A stretch of 36,312 nucleotides of DNA from Gammaproteobacteria bacterium (GTDB taxonomy: Bacteria > Pseudomonadota > Gammaproteobacteria > Steroidobacterales > Foliamicaceae), in contig JAPPHC010000055.1 of NCBI GenBank assembly GCA_028821145.1, positions 1 to 36,312 on the forward strand, given 5' to 3'. The notes below the pieces were generated by a model. The model was not told where the DNA came from. It saw only the letters and a program-made list of their open reading frames with translations, and did not search any database. Both the position numbers and the translations under genes were made by a program. Position 1 is the stretch's first letter. Each line of letters opens with the position of its first letter. Shown piece by piece: positions 23,159 through 31,986 of this stretch.

Positions 23159-26100
23159 GGCGCACCCGGGCCGGAATCCGCCGCCGGCTCGCCGGGGGCG
23201 AGGTCCGGGCTGTCCGAGTCGCCCGCCTGCCGCGGCAGCGCTTCCTCCTGCGCCTGACTCAGCAGCGCATCCCAATCCACTTCAGGCATATCGGTCAAAT
23301 GCTCCTCCAGATAGCGGGCGCAATCGTCAAACGCGCCCAGGTCAATTTCTTCACGCAGCACCCGCTCCACCAGCGGCTCGTCCCAGCTGCCGCCGACCCG
23401 GTAATAGTTGGCCGAGATCGCCTGCAGGGGTTCGCGGAAGGCCTGCGACAGCAACAGCATCGTTGCGCCCAGGCCGGTCCCGCCGACTATAACGCCGCCC
23501 AGCGAAAGCAAATCCGGCAGATTGGGGGATACTACGGCAACCTGGTCGTAACTGCGATCCTCGAGTCCGATCCGCCCAAACAGCGCGAGTTCGGCCACCG
23601 CCCCGTGCAGGCCCATATTGCAGGTGTAAGCCTGACCCTCGCGAAGGCTGAAATCGCCCGCCAGCCGGTCGAAGGGCAGTCCCTCCTCCGTCACTTCGCG
23701 GAAATCCAGCGCCAGGCGCCGCGGCAGGCGCGCCAGGCTCAGCACGCCCAGCATCCGTCCGCCGCCGGGGTCCAGGGCCGCTACTTCGCCCAACTCCGCC
23801 TCCAGGCGGACCGTTCCGTTGGACCGTCCGAGAAAGCCCCTCGAAGGCGGCCCGTCCCAGCTCGCGGAAAGGGTCATCCGTCCCCGGTCGCCGGAGATGC
23901 CGGGCGCGTAGCCCAACTGTTCCAGGGCCGCGGCGACGTCGGTACTCTCAAGGACCATGTCGAGCCGCCCCAGTTGCTCCGCGCCTTCATCGTCCGTGAC
24001 CAGCCAGGCCGCGCTTCCCTCGGACGAGAAGGCCGCCGACTCGGTTCGAAACCAGTTCACGGCCAGTCCGCCCGCTGTCTTCTCGTAACGGGCCCGCACG
24101 TCCCCCAGTCGCATCGGTCCGATCACAAGATCGCTCAACATGACCTTGCCGGCCGGCAGGGCGCGCGGGTTCGCCGGTGGTTGCGGCTCCGGGTCCCGTA
24201 GCGTCAGCTTCAGCCGGTTCAGGTCCGCCAGCAACTGCCCGTTCCCGGCCCCCGCGCGCGGCCAGAACAGGCGCCCGTCGGCGAAATCGCCCTGAAGCTC
24301 CACCAGCCATCCGTCGGAGCGGGGACGGGCGCGGATGGTTTGATCGCGCAGGGTGCTGCCCATCGTATAGACCTCGCCCGCGGTCAGTTCCAGCGCCCAC
24401 GGCAGGTCAAGCGAATCGGCTTCGGATCCCAGCACCTCGGCCCACAGCGCGGGACGAAGCCAGTCGACGCGTCCGTCCACCAGCAGACCCGGGGCTTCCG
24501 GCAGGCGCGGCAATGAATCGCCGAAGTGCAGGCGCCCGCGGCTGATCCGCCATCCCCCGCCATCGTCGGCGAACTCCAGGGCCACGCCCGGCCCCAGGCC
24601 CAGCCTGCCCGTCAGGAGCGGCAGGTCCCCGGACCCCCACAGAAGTTCCAGCCGCGTGGGCCCGGGTTCGTCCGCCGGCTTGTTCATGGGGTAGGGAAAG
24701 GCGCTGTCCAGTCCGGTCAGGTCGGTCTCCAGGCTCACCCGCACGGGACGGGACAGGCCCGCTTCCATCTCGGGCACCAGAACGCTGCCGTCCCATGCAA
24801 ACTGTCCATCGAGCCGGTCCAGCGCGCAGCAGGCAAACAGCTCCTCAAGCGCTTCGGCGGTCGCCGATCCGTCCAGGTCCAGCCGATACCCGTAGCCCGC
24901 CATTCCGGCGGGCGCCCTTTCCACGTCGATCAGCAGCGGCTGATCGAGAAACCGTCCCTGCAGCTCGCGCGCGCGCACTCCGGCACGGGTAAAGCGAATG
25001 CTGCCCCTCAGGTTGGTGACCGCGGGTATCAGGGCGTTCAGCTTCAATTCTCCGCCGCCCAGTTCCGTTTCGGTGAAGATTTCCCAGGCGCTCCTGTCCG
25101 CCACAGGCAGCGAAAACTCCACGCGTGTAGTGGCCTGCCCGGAGGTCTCGGCATTGAGCAGCATGGGGTGAATCCGGTCGGCCATCGGAATTCGCGCCAG
25201 ACCGGCGATCAGCGCCGGCAGGGGATCGTCGCTTTCGCCGTTCACCTCAACGACCGCACTGGTGAGGTCGCGGACATCGGTGCGCACGTCCCGCCAGCGC
25301 ACGCCCGCCAGCTCGCCTGCCGCGTCGAGAATGACCAGGGCGGGTCCGTTCAGCACCAGCTTGCCCGACAGGTCGGCCACGTCCGGCCACGCCTCGTGCA
25401 CCGTCAGCACCCCGTCGCTCAGGGCCATCTCCACCCGCAGGACCGCACCGCCGAACGGAAACGAATCGAGCGGTCCGCTGAGCTGCATGTTCCAGCCGTC
25501 GGCGCGGCCCGCATGCAGGGCCCTGCTAAGCCAGCCGAACGGAAGTCCAGGCGTGTTCTTCCAGGGCAGAAGCCGGAGCGCGGCCGGCAGGTCCTCGATA
25601 CGATCGCCGCCGCCGCTCAGGTCCAGCACCGGCGAGCTGGCGCCCTCGGGCAGGGACAGGGCAAAACGGCCGGAGAAATCCATCCCTTCGGCGCCGATTC
25701 TCAAATTGTTGCCTTCAATCGACCAGTTCTCCGGCCCGGTCCGCCAGCTCAATTCCGCCTGCGCACCGGTCAGATTGACGGCGCCCTCCAGCCAGGACGC
25801 TGCGAAATCGCCGGCCCCGGAAATCGAGAGATCGGCATTGCCCGCGCCGGATTCGTGTCGCAGGCTTCCGTCGACTCCCTCCAGCGTCAGGCCGCGGTCC
25901 GGCCATTGAAGGGACAACCCGGAGAATCCGGCGCGGATTTCCGGCGGAAACGGACTTCCGGACTCCCAACTCAGGCTCAGATCGCTGACATCGCCGGCAA
26001 CCGGCACCAGCGCAGGCGACACTCCCGCGGCGCGCGCGATTCCGAGCAGCGGCGGAATCGCGTCTTCCAGGCGCACAAAGCCGGCCTCCAGCCGCAATGC

Positions 26101-27129
26101 GGCGAGTTCTCCGCCGGTTCCCAGCGTCCAGCTTGCGCTGACCTCGGTGCCCCGCCAGTCCTCCCCGTTTCGCGCCGCCTCAAGCCGCGCGGCGGTCAAC
26201 TCGGCGGCGTTCCCATCGCGTTGCCATTCGAACTGGCCCGCAAGGCGGTCAAAAACGTGATCGGGCGGGCCGCCCGCAACCCAAAGGTCCGCAAAGTCGA
26301 GCTCGCCGAAAAGCTGTTCGATTTCGGCGCCGTCAAGGTCCACGAAGACGTTGAAATCGCCGGAGCCGATCAATGGCAGGCCGGCCGCTTCGGTGACCAG
26401 TTCCCGCACCCTCGCCAGGTTCACGGACCGGCCCTCCAGGTGCAGCCGCCAGCGCCCGGCGGGCAGAAACGCGCGGGTCCATTGCGCAAGCTCGATGTCC
26501 GCCCCCAGCCCCAGCCAGTCGCCGTATTCCTCCGGCAGTACCAGGCGCCCGTCCAGCACGATCCGGCCGTCCGCTATGGTCACCGACAACCGCTCCAGCC
26601 AGAGGTTTTCGCGCATGCTCCGCGCCGGCTCCTCGAAATCGATCCAGACGTCGCGCAGTTGCAGCTCGGGCGGCACAAAAGCCAACAGACGCGCCGGACC
26701 GCCCGGATAGTAGGCGGGGTCGCGCCCCTGCACGGAAAAAGTTTCCGGGCCCAACCGCTTGAGGGACAACCTGGCGCCGACGATCGACATGCGGTCCAGG
26801 GGGAGGCCCGGCCCGGGCAGCAGCGTCAGGAGATTGATTCCCACCAGGATCTCGTCGGCCAGCAACAGCGGGCCGCCGCCGCGCTCGGACATGACCCTCA
26901 CCCCCCGCAGACGGAATTCGGGCCCGGTAAAGCCCCAGGACGGTTCGATCCGGGCGAACTCCACCGGATACCCCAGGGCGTCGCTGGTCCACTCGGCGAT
27001 CTCCTCCTGAAACGTCGGCACGAGCGGCATGAGCACGCGCAGCACGCCCAGCAGCAGGGCCACGAAAAGCAACGCCACGCAGACCGCGCCGACCAGCCAC
27101 CGCAGGGCCTTCTTCAACGAGGGAGGCAC
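23155..27129 (-). CDS. yhdP: YhdP-family AsmA-like inner-membrane protein
   Basis: About 1,324 residues. One N-terminal transmembrane helix (LVGAVCVALLFVALLLGVLRVL) is followed by a very long periplasmic region, rich in short beta strands, of the AsmA/TamB/YhdP type. These proteins are thought to bridge the envelope and carry phospholipids to the outer membrane. The region right after the helix (EWTSDALGYPVEFARIEPSWGFTGPEFRLRGVRV) is typical of YhdP. The start is uncertain: the GTG at 27129 lies just after the rsfS stop, and an in-frame TTG at 27159 would overlap rsfS. The C terminus is acidic and Pro/Gly-rich. It overlaps nit by four bases. Confidence 0.9.
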   Translation of the reverse strand: MPPSLKKALRWLVGAVCVALLFVALLLGVLRVLMPLVPTFQEEIAEWTSDALGYPVEFARIEPSWGFTGPEFRLRGVRVMSERGGGPLLLADEILVGINLLTLLPGPGLPLDRMSIVGARLSLKRLGPETFSVQGRDPAYYPGGPARLLAFVPPELQLRDVWIDFEEPARSMRENLWLERLSVTIADGRIVLDGRLVLPEEYGDWLGLGADIELAQWTRAFLPAGRWRLHLEGRSVNLARVRELVTEAAGLPLIGSGDFNVFVDLDGAEIEQLFGELDFADLWVAGGPPDHVFDRLAGQFEWQRDGNAAELTAARLEAARNGEDWRGTEVSASWTLGTGGELAALRLEAGFVRLEDAIPPLLGIARAAGVSPALVPVAGDVSDLSLSWESGSPFPPEIRAGFSGLSLQWPDRGLTLEGVDGSLRHESGAGNADLSISGAGDFAASWLEGAVNLTGAQAELSWRTGPENWSIEGNNLRIGAEGMDFSGRFALSLPEGASSPVLDLSGGGDRIEDLPAALRLLPWKNTPGLPFGWLSRALHAGRADGWNMQLSGPLDSFPFGGAVLRVEMALSDGVLTVHEAWPDVADLSGKLVLNGPALVILDAAGELAGVRWRDVRTDVRDLTSAVVEVNGESDDPLPALIAGLARIPMADRIHPMLLNAETSGQATTRVEFSLPVADRSAWEIFTETELGGGELKLNALIPAVTNLRGSIRFTRAGVRARELQGRFLDQPLLIDVERAPAGMAGYGYRLDLDGSATAEALEELFACCALDRLDGQFAWDGSVLVPEMEAGLSRPVRVSLETDLTGLDSAFPYPMNKPADEPGPTRLELLWGSGDLPLLTGRLGLGPGVALEFADDGGGWRISRGRLHFGDSLPRLPEAPGLLVDGRVDWLRPALWAEVLGSEADSLDLPWALELTAGEVYTMGSTLRDQTIRARPRSDGWLVELQGDFADGRLFWPRAGAGNGQLLADLNRLKLTLRDPEPQPPANPRALPAGKVMLSDLVIGPMRLGDVRARYEKTAGGLAVNWFRTESAAFSSEGSAAWLVTDDEGAEQLGRLDMVLESTDVAAALEQLGYAPGISGDRGRMTLSASWDGPPSRGFLGRSNGTVRLEAELGEVAALDPGGGRMLGVLSLARLPRRLALDFREVTEEGLPFDRLAGDFSLREGQAYTCNMGLHGAVAELALFGRIGLEDRSYDQVAVVSPNLPDLLSLGGVIVGGTGLGATMLLLSQAFREPLQAISANYYRVGGSWDEPLVERVLREEIDLGAFDDCARYLEEHLTDMPEVDWDALLSQAQEEALPRQAGDSDSPDLAPGEPAADSGPGAP

Positions 27130-27133
27130 CGCG

Positions 27134-27493
27134 TCAGGTTCCCGCGGCGGCGCTGTCAAACTCCCACAAGTCCTCCAGCTTGTAGAAGTCCCGCGTTTCC
27201 TGCCGCATGAGGTGGACCACCAGGTCGCCCAGATCGATCAGCACCCATTCGCCCCATTGCAGGCCTTCCACGCCCAGGACGCGGTGCCCGGCCTTCTTGC
27301 TTCGTTCGGTCAGGCGATCGGCCAGGGCCCGGATGTGACGCGCGTTACGGCCGGTCGCGATCAGCATGAAATCGGTCATCCCCGTTTGCGAGCGCACGTC
27401 GAGCAGGCGCACTTCGGAGGCCTGCAATTCGTCCAGGATGCCTTCGGCCAGGCGCACGAGGGCCATGTCCGGCACTGTGGAACGGGCGCTCAA
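27134..27493 (-). CDS. rsfS: Ribosomal silencing factor RsfS
   Basis: RsfS, 119 residues, binds ribosomal protein uL14 and blocks subunit joining in starved cells. The family pattern is visible in LRLLDVRSQTGMTDFMLIATGRNARHIRALAD and in GLQWGEWVLIDLGDLVVHLMRQETRDFYKLEDLW. The TTG at 27493 is chosen over the internal ATG because GGAGGT lies 5 bases upstream and TTGA overlaps the nadD stop. rlmH, the usual next gene, is missing; yhdP follows directly. Confidence 0.95.
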   Translation of the reverse strand: MSARSTVPDMALVRLAEGILDELQASEVRLLDVRSQTGMTDFMLIATGRNARHIRALADRLTERSKKAGHRVLGVEGLQWGEWVLIDLGDLVVHLMRQETRDFYKLEDLWEFDSAAAGT

Positions 27494-28149
27494 TTCTCAC
27501 CTCCGGCGTAGGCGCCGGAATCCGAGATGATTCGCGCGACACGGGCCGGTATCAGGTCCTGCGCAAGCTCCCCCGACCGTGCCGCGCTGCGCACCCGGCT
27601 GGAAGAAACCGCCGCCACCGGCTTGCGGCAAATCATGATGCGGCCGGCTTCCGAGGCCTTGAGCTCCCGATGGTCCGCAATCGAACGCGACTCGATTTCC
27701 GCCTTGAGGGCCGCGGGCAGCGGTGCCTGATGGCCGGCGCGCGCTCCGACCAGTACGTGCGCCAGGTCGAAAATCGACCTCCAGCGGCGCCAGGTCGGCA
27801 GCGTAAGGAAGGAATCGAACCCCATCATCCAGCAGAGCGTGCGCCCGGGGTTCGCGCGCTTCAGGAACTCGAGAGTGTCCACCGTATAGCCAGTGGCGGA
27901 AGGACCCAGTTCGCACTCTTCCACCGAGAAACCGGGTATGCCCTCCAGCGCCGCCTTGAGCATCCGCAGCCTGAGCGGCGCGGAGGCCACCAGGGCGGTG
28001 CGGTGCGGCGGGGTGGCGGCGATCACGAATCGCACCTCGGACAGCCTCGCCGCATCGGCCAGCCGGCGCGCAAGGGCGACATGCCCCCTGTGCACCGGGT
28101 CGAAACTGCCGCCCAGCAGTCCCAGCGCCGTGTCCCGCCGCTCGCTCAT
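27490..28149 (-). CDS. nadD: Nicotinate-nucleotide adenylyltransferase
   Basis: NadD, 219 residues, joins nicotinate mononucleotide and ATP to form deamido-NAD. Nucleotidyltransferase motifs are GGSFDPVHRGH near the N terminus (HxGH type) and SSSRVRSAARSG near the C terminus (the ISSTxIR type). IAATPPHR and FVIAAT fit the family. The ATG at 28149 overlaps the holA stop as ATGA and has CGGAG just upstream. It belongs to the conserved holA-nadD-rsfS series. Confidence 0.95.
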   Translation of the reverse strand: MSERRDTALGLLGGSFDPVHRGHVALARRLADAARLSEVRFVIAATPPHRTALVASAPLRLRMLKAALEGIPGFSVEECELGPSATGYTVDTLEFLKRANPGRTLCWMMGFDSFLTLPTWRRWRSIFDLAHVLVGARAGHQAPLPAALKAEIESRSIADHRELKASEAGRIMICRKPVAAVSSSRVRSAARSGELAQDLIPARVARIISDSGAYAGGEN

Positions 28150-29171
28150 TGCTCCGCGCCCATGCGATGAGGCTCCGCCAGGCCGAAGGCCAGAAGCTGA
28201 AGTTCCGTCCACGGCTCTCCCGGCCGGGCGCCCTTGATGACCTGGTCGGCCCGCGCGGAGCGAACGAGCAGCCGGCGGATGGAACGGGCGCCGTGGCGCT
28301 TCAGCGCCGAGCGGAACTCGGCCTTGCGGCTCGACCATACCCTGAGCGCACCCATGGCCGAGGGCAGGCTGTCGCCCCGCGCCGTTCGCCAGTACAGGTC
28401 CGCCAGTGTCGTGATGTCGCGAACGAGGACCCAGAGAATCAGGGTCAGAGGCGCACGTTCGCGCCTTAGCCCGGCGAGAATGCGCGCTGTCCGCCGCAGG
28501 TCCTGGCCCAGGGCGGCCGAGCCGAGCTGAAATACGTCGAACCGGCTGGCGTCCGCGATGGCCTCCATGACCGCGTCCACGGACAGCGGTCCGGGATCGT
28601 GGGCGAGCGCCAGCTTGTCGATTTGCTGCCGGGCGGACAGCAGGTTGCCCTCGGTGCGCTCGGCCAGCAGCGTGACGGCCGCTTCGTCGGGCTGGAAACC
28701 CTCGCCGGCCAAACGGTCGCTGATCCAGCCGCGCTGCTCGCGGGCGGACAGCAGCGGCGCATCGACCCAGGTCCCGGCCTTCTCCAGCGCCCCCACCCAG
28801 GCGCTTCTTCGGGCGTTGCGGTCGAGCGCTCCGGCAACCACCATGATCAGATTGTCCTCGGGGACCGAGCCGGACAGTTCCTTGAGCACTTTCGCGCCGG
28901 CGGCGCCCGGCTTGCCGCCCGGCATCCGGACTTCGACCAGCCGCCGGCTGGCGAACAGCGATTGGCTGCAGGCGTCGGCGTACAACTCGCCCCAGTTGTA
29001 ACGAGCGTCGGCCAGGTGAAGCGAGCGTTCGGAAAAGCCGCCGGCGCGCGCGGCGGCCCGGACCCGGTCAACCGCTTCGTCCAGCAACAGCGGCTCCGCC
29101 CCGGACAGCAGGTACAGGGGCGCCAGCCCTCGCTCTAGGGCGGCCGGCAGTTCGTTCGGGGTCAGGCGCAC
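28146..29171 (-). CDS. holA: DNA polymerase III subunit delta
   Basis: HolA, 341 residues, opens the beta clamp within the clamp-loader complex. Typical segments are LAPLYLLSGAEPLLLDEAVDRVR near the N terminus (the beta-contacting region), LKELSGSVPEDNLIMVVAGALDRNARRSAW, and the helical C-terminal collar. Start GTG at 29171, overlapping the Trm112-like gene by 10 bases. lptE, its usual upstream neighbour, lies about 2.8 kb upstream here. Confidence 0.94.
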   Translation of the reverse strand: MRLTPNELPAALERGLAPLYLLSGAEPLLLDEAVDRVRAAARAGGFSERSLHLADARYNWGELYADACSQSLFASRRLVEVRMPGGKPGAAGAKVLKELSGSVPEDNLIMVVAGALDRNARRSAWVGALEKAGTWVDAPLLSAREQRGWISDRLAGEGFQPDEAAVTLLAERTEGNLLSARQQIDKLALAHDPGPLSVDAVMEAIADASRFDVFQLGSAALGQDLRRTARILAGLRRERAPLTLILWVLVRDITTLADLYWRTARGDSLPSAMGALRVWSSRKAEFRSALKRHGARSIRRLLVRSARADQVIKGARPGEPWTELQLLAFGLAEPHRMGAEQ

Positions 29172-29419
29172 GTATCGGCGAGCGCGACAGCTTCCTCGAC
29201 CAGCAGCACCGGAATGCCTTCATGCACCGGGTAGAGCCAGCTGCCGCATTCGGAGACCAGCGCGCCTTCCATCGCCTGCGTGAGTTTCCGGCCGGCGGCG
29301 TTGCTCAACCTCCCTTCCCCGACGCCTTCGTTGTATACCGCAAGCTCCTCCGCCCCGGCCGGGCGCAGTTCGCCGCCGGTCCTCGGGCAACGCAGGAGCG
29401 ACAGAAAGGATTCGTCCAC
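29162..29419 (-). CDS. Trm112-family (UPF0434/YcaR-like) small protein
   Basis: An 85-residue protein. A Cys in LLRCPRTGGEL (C11) and SECGSWLYPVHEGIPVLLVEEA fit the Trm112/YcaR pattern, which acts as a small activator or zinc-ribbon-like partner of methyltransferases. The middle is longer than in YcaR (about 60 residues), with an inserted NEGVGEGRLSNAAGRKLTQAM-type stretch, and only two Cys remain, so zinc binding is doubtful. GTG start at 29419. It lies between yidD and holA. Confidence 0.75.
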   Translation of the reverse strand: MDESFLSLLRCPRTGGELRPAGAEELAVYNEGVGEGRLSNAAGRKLTQAMEGALVSECGSWLYPVHEGIPVLLVEEAVALADTCA

Positions 29420-29434
29420 GTCAGTGTGCCGTCC

Positions 29435-29683
29435 CTAGGGCCGGTCAATCTTGACGGGCGGCACCGGGTCCCAGCCCGATGGGCCCAGCGGGTGGCAGCG
29501 CAGCAGGCGGCGCAGGGACATCCCGAAGCCGCGCGGCAGGCCGTGAGTTTCGATGGCTTCCCTGGCGTATTGGGAACAGGTCGGCTGGAAGCGGCAGCGG
29601 GGACCCAGGAAAGGAGACACGCAAAGCTGGTAGGCGCGGATCAGCGCAATGGCCCCGGCTTTCAAAAGTGACACTAGAGACAT
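29435..29683 (-). CDS. yidD: Membrane protein insertion efficiency factor YidD
   Basis: YidD, 82 residues, is a peripheral inner-membrane protein that helps YidC insert proteins. The signature [28 protein letters not shown] is complete with its three conserved Cys, and [14 protein letters not shown] follows. The usual neighbours rpmH-rnpA-yidC are not here. It overlaps the sufE 3' end by 10 bases. Confidence 0.93.
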   Translation of the reverse strand: MSLVSLLKAGAIALIRAYQLCVSPFLGPRCRFQPTCSQYAREAIETHGLPRGFGMSLRRLLRCHPLGPSGWDPVPPVKIDRP

Positions 29684-30108
29684 TTTACGGCCCGCTGCCG
29701 GATTTCGTTCACCATGGAATGCAGGCCGTTGCTGCGGGTCGGGCTCAGGTGCCGGTCCAGGCCGGCCCCGGCGATGAAGTCGGGCGGCGTCTCCACGATC
29801 TCCGCCGGGCGCCGCCCGCTGTAAACGCGCATCAGGATCGCCGCCAGCCCGGAAACGATCGCGGAATCGCTGATCGCAAGAAAGAAAAGGCGCCCCTCAT
29901 CCTGCCAGGACTTCAGCCACACCTGGGACTGGCAGCCGCGCAGGCGATTGTCCTCGATCCGCCACTCGTCGGGAAAGTCGGGCGCATTGCGGCCCAGTTC
30001 GATAATGTGCTGATAGCGCTCCATCCAGCTGTCGAAGAAGCCAAGCTCTTCGAGCAGTTCTTCCTGGGCGTCCCGCAGAGTTCCGGGGGACGGCGGTTCG
30101 ACGCTCAC
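29674..30108 (-). CDS. sufE: SufE-family cysteine desulfuration protein
   Basis: SufE-like, 144 residues, accepts sulfur from a cysteine desulfurase (SufS/CsdA) for Fe-S cluster assembly. The acceptor Cys is C59 in [12 protein letters not shown]. Other family segments are [10 protein letters not shown] and [20 protein letters not shown]-like text near 85-105. The GTG at 30108 overlaps the hisI stop as GTGA, which fixes the start. No sufBCDS genes are nearby, so it acts in trans or with a CsdA-like desulfurase elsewhere. Confidence 0.93.
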   Translation of the reverse strand: MSVEPPSPGTLRDAQEELLEELGFFDSWMERYQHIIELGRNAPDFPDEWRIEDNRLRGCQSQVWLKSWQDEGRLFFLAISDSAIVSGLAAILMRVYSGRRPAEIVETPPDFIAGAGLDRHLSPTRSNGLHSMVNEIRQRAVKCL

Positions 30109-30575
30109 AATCGGGTGGGGTTTTCCTGCCCGGTGTAAACCTGCTCCGGATCGAACACCTTGTCGCTCTCGGTGAATTCCAGCTCGACCGGCCCGCCGCC
30201 AGAAGTCAGCGGCACCCGGCGATAGAAGCAGGACCGGTAACCCACGTGGCAGCTCGCGCCGCCGGTCAGCTCCACCCGCAGCCACACGCAGTCCTGATCG
30301 TCGTCGATCAGCAGTTCGCGCACCCGCTGCTTAAGCCCGCTGGTTTCTCCCTTCCGCCAGAGTTTGTTCCGGCTGCGGCTGAAGTAATGCGCCTCGCCCG
30401 TCGTAATGGTGAGCTCGAGCGCCTCGCGGTTCATGTAGGCGTGCATCAGCAGTTCCCCGCTGCCGTGGTCCGTGACCACGGCCGGGATCAGACCGCCGGC
30501 GTCGAATTTCGGCGCCAGCTCGGCGCTCTCCTCCACCTGGACCACGGTCCGCCGGGGTGCAAACAGCTTGCTCAT
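30105..30575 (-). CDS. hisI: Phosphoribosyl-AMP cyclohydrolase
   Basis: HisI, 156 residues, opens the purine ring of PR-AMP in histidine synthesis. Matching segments are [30 protein letters not shown] and the region [19 protein letters not shown]. The metal region reads IDDDQDC and then [14 protein letters not shown]. The Cys usually found between the aspartates (DCDxD) is replaced by Asp, with a Cys shifted downstream; this is a variant form. There is no HisE domain and no other his gene nearby. It is coupled to sufE and lies 7 bases after cysS. Confidence 0.92.
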   Translation of the reverse strand: MSKLFAPRRTVVQVEESAELAPKFDAGGLIPAVVTDHGSGELLMHAYMNREALELTITTGEAHYFSRSRNKLWRKGETSGLKQRVRELLIDDDQDCVWLRVELTGGASCHVGYRSCFYRRVPLTSGGGPVELEFTESDKVFDPEQVYTGQENPTRL

Positions 30576-30582
30576 GGGCCAA

Positions 30583-31986
30583 TCATAGCGCCGCCCGGCG
30601 CCAGGTAGTGCCTTGCGGGCCGTCTTCCAGGATCACGCCGCGTCCGGCGAGCTCATCGCGGATGCGATCGGCCGCGGCATAGTCGCCGACGTCACGCTGC
30701 CTGGCCCGCTCGCCGATACGCGCTGCGATTTCCTCGGCGGTGAGCTCCGGTCCGCTCTCCACGGCCGTAAACCACTGCACAGGATCGGCCTGAAGAATAC
30801 CCATGAGGAAGCCGCCGGCCTTGAGCGCGGCCGCCCCCGCGACCGGTTCCACGGCTCCGGCCCGCAGCTTGCGCGCCTCCCCGGCCAGCACGCTCAGGGC
30901 CGCCGGCGTGTTGAGGTCGTCCTCCAACGCGCGGACCAGCTCGGGTGACGGTTCCGCTGTGCGTGCAGATCCTCCCGGGGGCGAAGGCGTCCCTCCTTCG
31001 CGGGAATCCTCAGCGCAGTCGAGCAGAACGCGATACAGGCGGTCCAGGCGCTGCCGGGACGTTGCAACCAGCTCGTCGGTCCACTCAAGCGGGTCCCGGT
31101 AACGCGCGCTCAGAAGGGCCAGCCGCAGGACCTCGCCCGGGATTTTCCCGCGCAATTCGCGAATCGTCAGGATGTTTCCCCGGGACTTGGCCATCTTCGA
31201 CTTGCCCATGCGGATCATGCCGTTGTGCATCCAGTAGCGGGCCAGGGGGGCGCCATGGCCACAGCGGCTCTGCGCGATCTCGTTCTCATGGTGCGGGAAG
31301 ATCAGGTCCCGGCCCCCGCCGTGAATGTCGATCGTATCTCCCAGGTGTTCGCGGGCCATGGCCGAGCATTCGAGGTGCCAGCCGGGGCGCCCGCGCCCCC
31401 AGGGGCTTTCCCAGCCGGGCAGTTCGTCGGAAGACGGCTTCCAGAGCACGAAGTCGGCCGGGTCCTCCTTGTACGGCGCAACCTCGACCCTGGCGCCGGC
31501 AATCTGCTCGTCGCGATTGCGACCGGAAAGCTCGCCGTACGCGGCATACGCGCCCACCCGGAACAGCACGTGGCCCTCCGCCTCGTAGGCATGCCCCGAC
31601 TTCAGCAGGCTCTTGACCAGGCTGATCATCTGCGGCACGTGTTCCGTCGCGAGAGGTTGCCGGTCCGGCGCAAGCACGCCCAGCCCGGCCATGTCTTCCC
31701 GCCAGGTCCGGATCCAACGCTGCGCGACCGCTGCGATCGGCACGCCTTGTTCGGCGGCCGCCTGGTTGATCTTGTCGTCCACGTCGGTGATGTTGCTGGC
31801 ATAGACCAGCCTGTAGCGGCGGCGCAACAGGCGCGCCAGCACGTCGAACACCACCGCCGGGCGGGCGTTGCCGATGTGAGCGGGACCATAGACTGTCGGC
31901 CCGCACACGTACATGGTCACACGGTCCGCATCGCCGGGAACGAAGGGCTGGCGTTCGCCGCCCAGGGTGTTGTGGAGGCTGATCAT
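30583..31986 (-). CDS. cysS: Cysteinyl-tRNA synthetase
   Basis: CysS, 467 residues, is a class I synthetase. Motifs are C28 (zinc, VCGPTVYG), HIGN 37-40, WHLECSAMA and FPHHENE (further zinc ligands), and KMAKS at about 264-268. Between the catalytic core and the C-terminal helical domain, at about 327-338, lies [12 protein letters not shown], encoded by a REP-like hairpin (30973-31005). The ATG overlaps the lptE stop as ATGA. This gene is placed between lptE and the hisI-sufE group. Confidence 0.97.
   Translation of the reverse strand: MISLHNTLGGERQPFVPGDADRVTMYVCGPTVYGPAHIGNARPAVVFDVLARLLRRRYRLVYASNITDVDDKINQAAAEQGVPIAAVAQRWIRTWREDMAGLGVLAPDRQPLATEHVPQMISLVKSLLKSGHAYEAEGHVLFRVGAYAAYGELSGRNRDEQIAGARVEVAPYKEDPADFVLWKPSSDELPGWESPWGRGRPGWHLECSAMAREHLGDTIDIHGGGRDLIFPHHENEIAQSRCGHGAPLARYWMHNGMIRMGKSKMAKSRGNILTIRELRGKIPGEVLRLALLSARYRDPLEWTDELVATSRQRLDRLYRVLLDCAEDSREGGTPSPPGGSARTAEPSPELVRALEDDLNTPAALSVLAGEARKLRAGAVEPVAGAAALKAGGFLMGILQADPVQWFTAVESGPELTAEEIAARIGERARQRDVGDYAAADRIRDELAGRGVILEDGPQGTTWRRAAL
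30973..31005. repeat. REP-like hairpin inside the cysS coding region
   Basis: Outer arms TCCCG/CGGGA (30973-30977, 31001-31005) and inner arms CGAAGG/CCTTCG (30982-30987, 30995-31000) enclose a loop containing GTCC. It belongs to the same family as the intergenic repeats at 8363-8417 and 18315-18333. It is translated in frame as the linker [12 protein letters not shown]. Confidence 0.7.

Noticed and set aside
24526-27210. 894-codon plus-strand open frame opposite yhdP
   Set aside because: It is a shadow of the GC-rich minus-strand gene: rich in Gln, Arg, His and Pro with no recognisable domain. The minus-strand protein has a clear family match.
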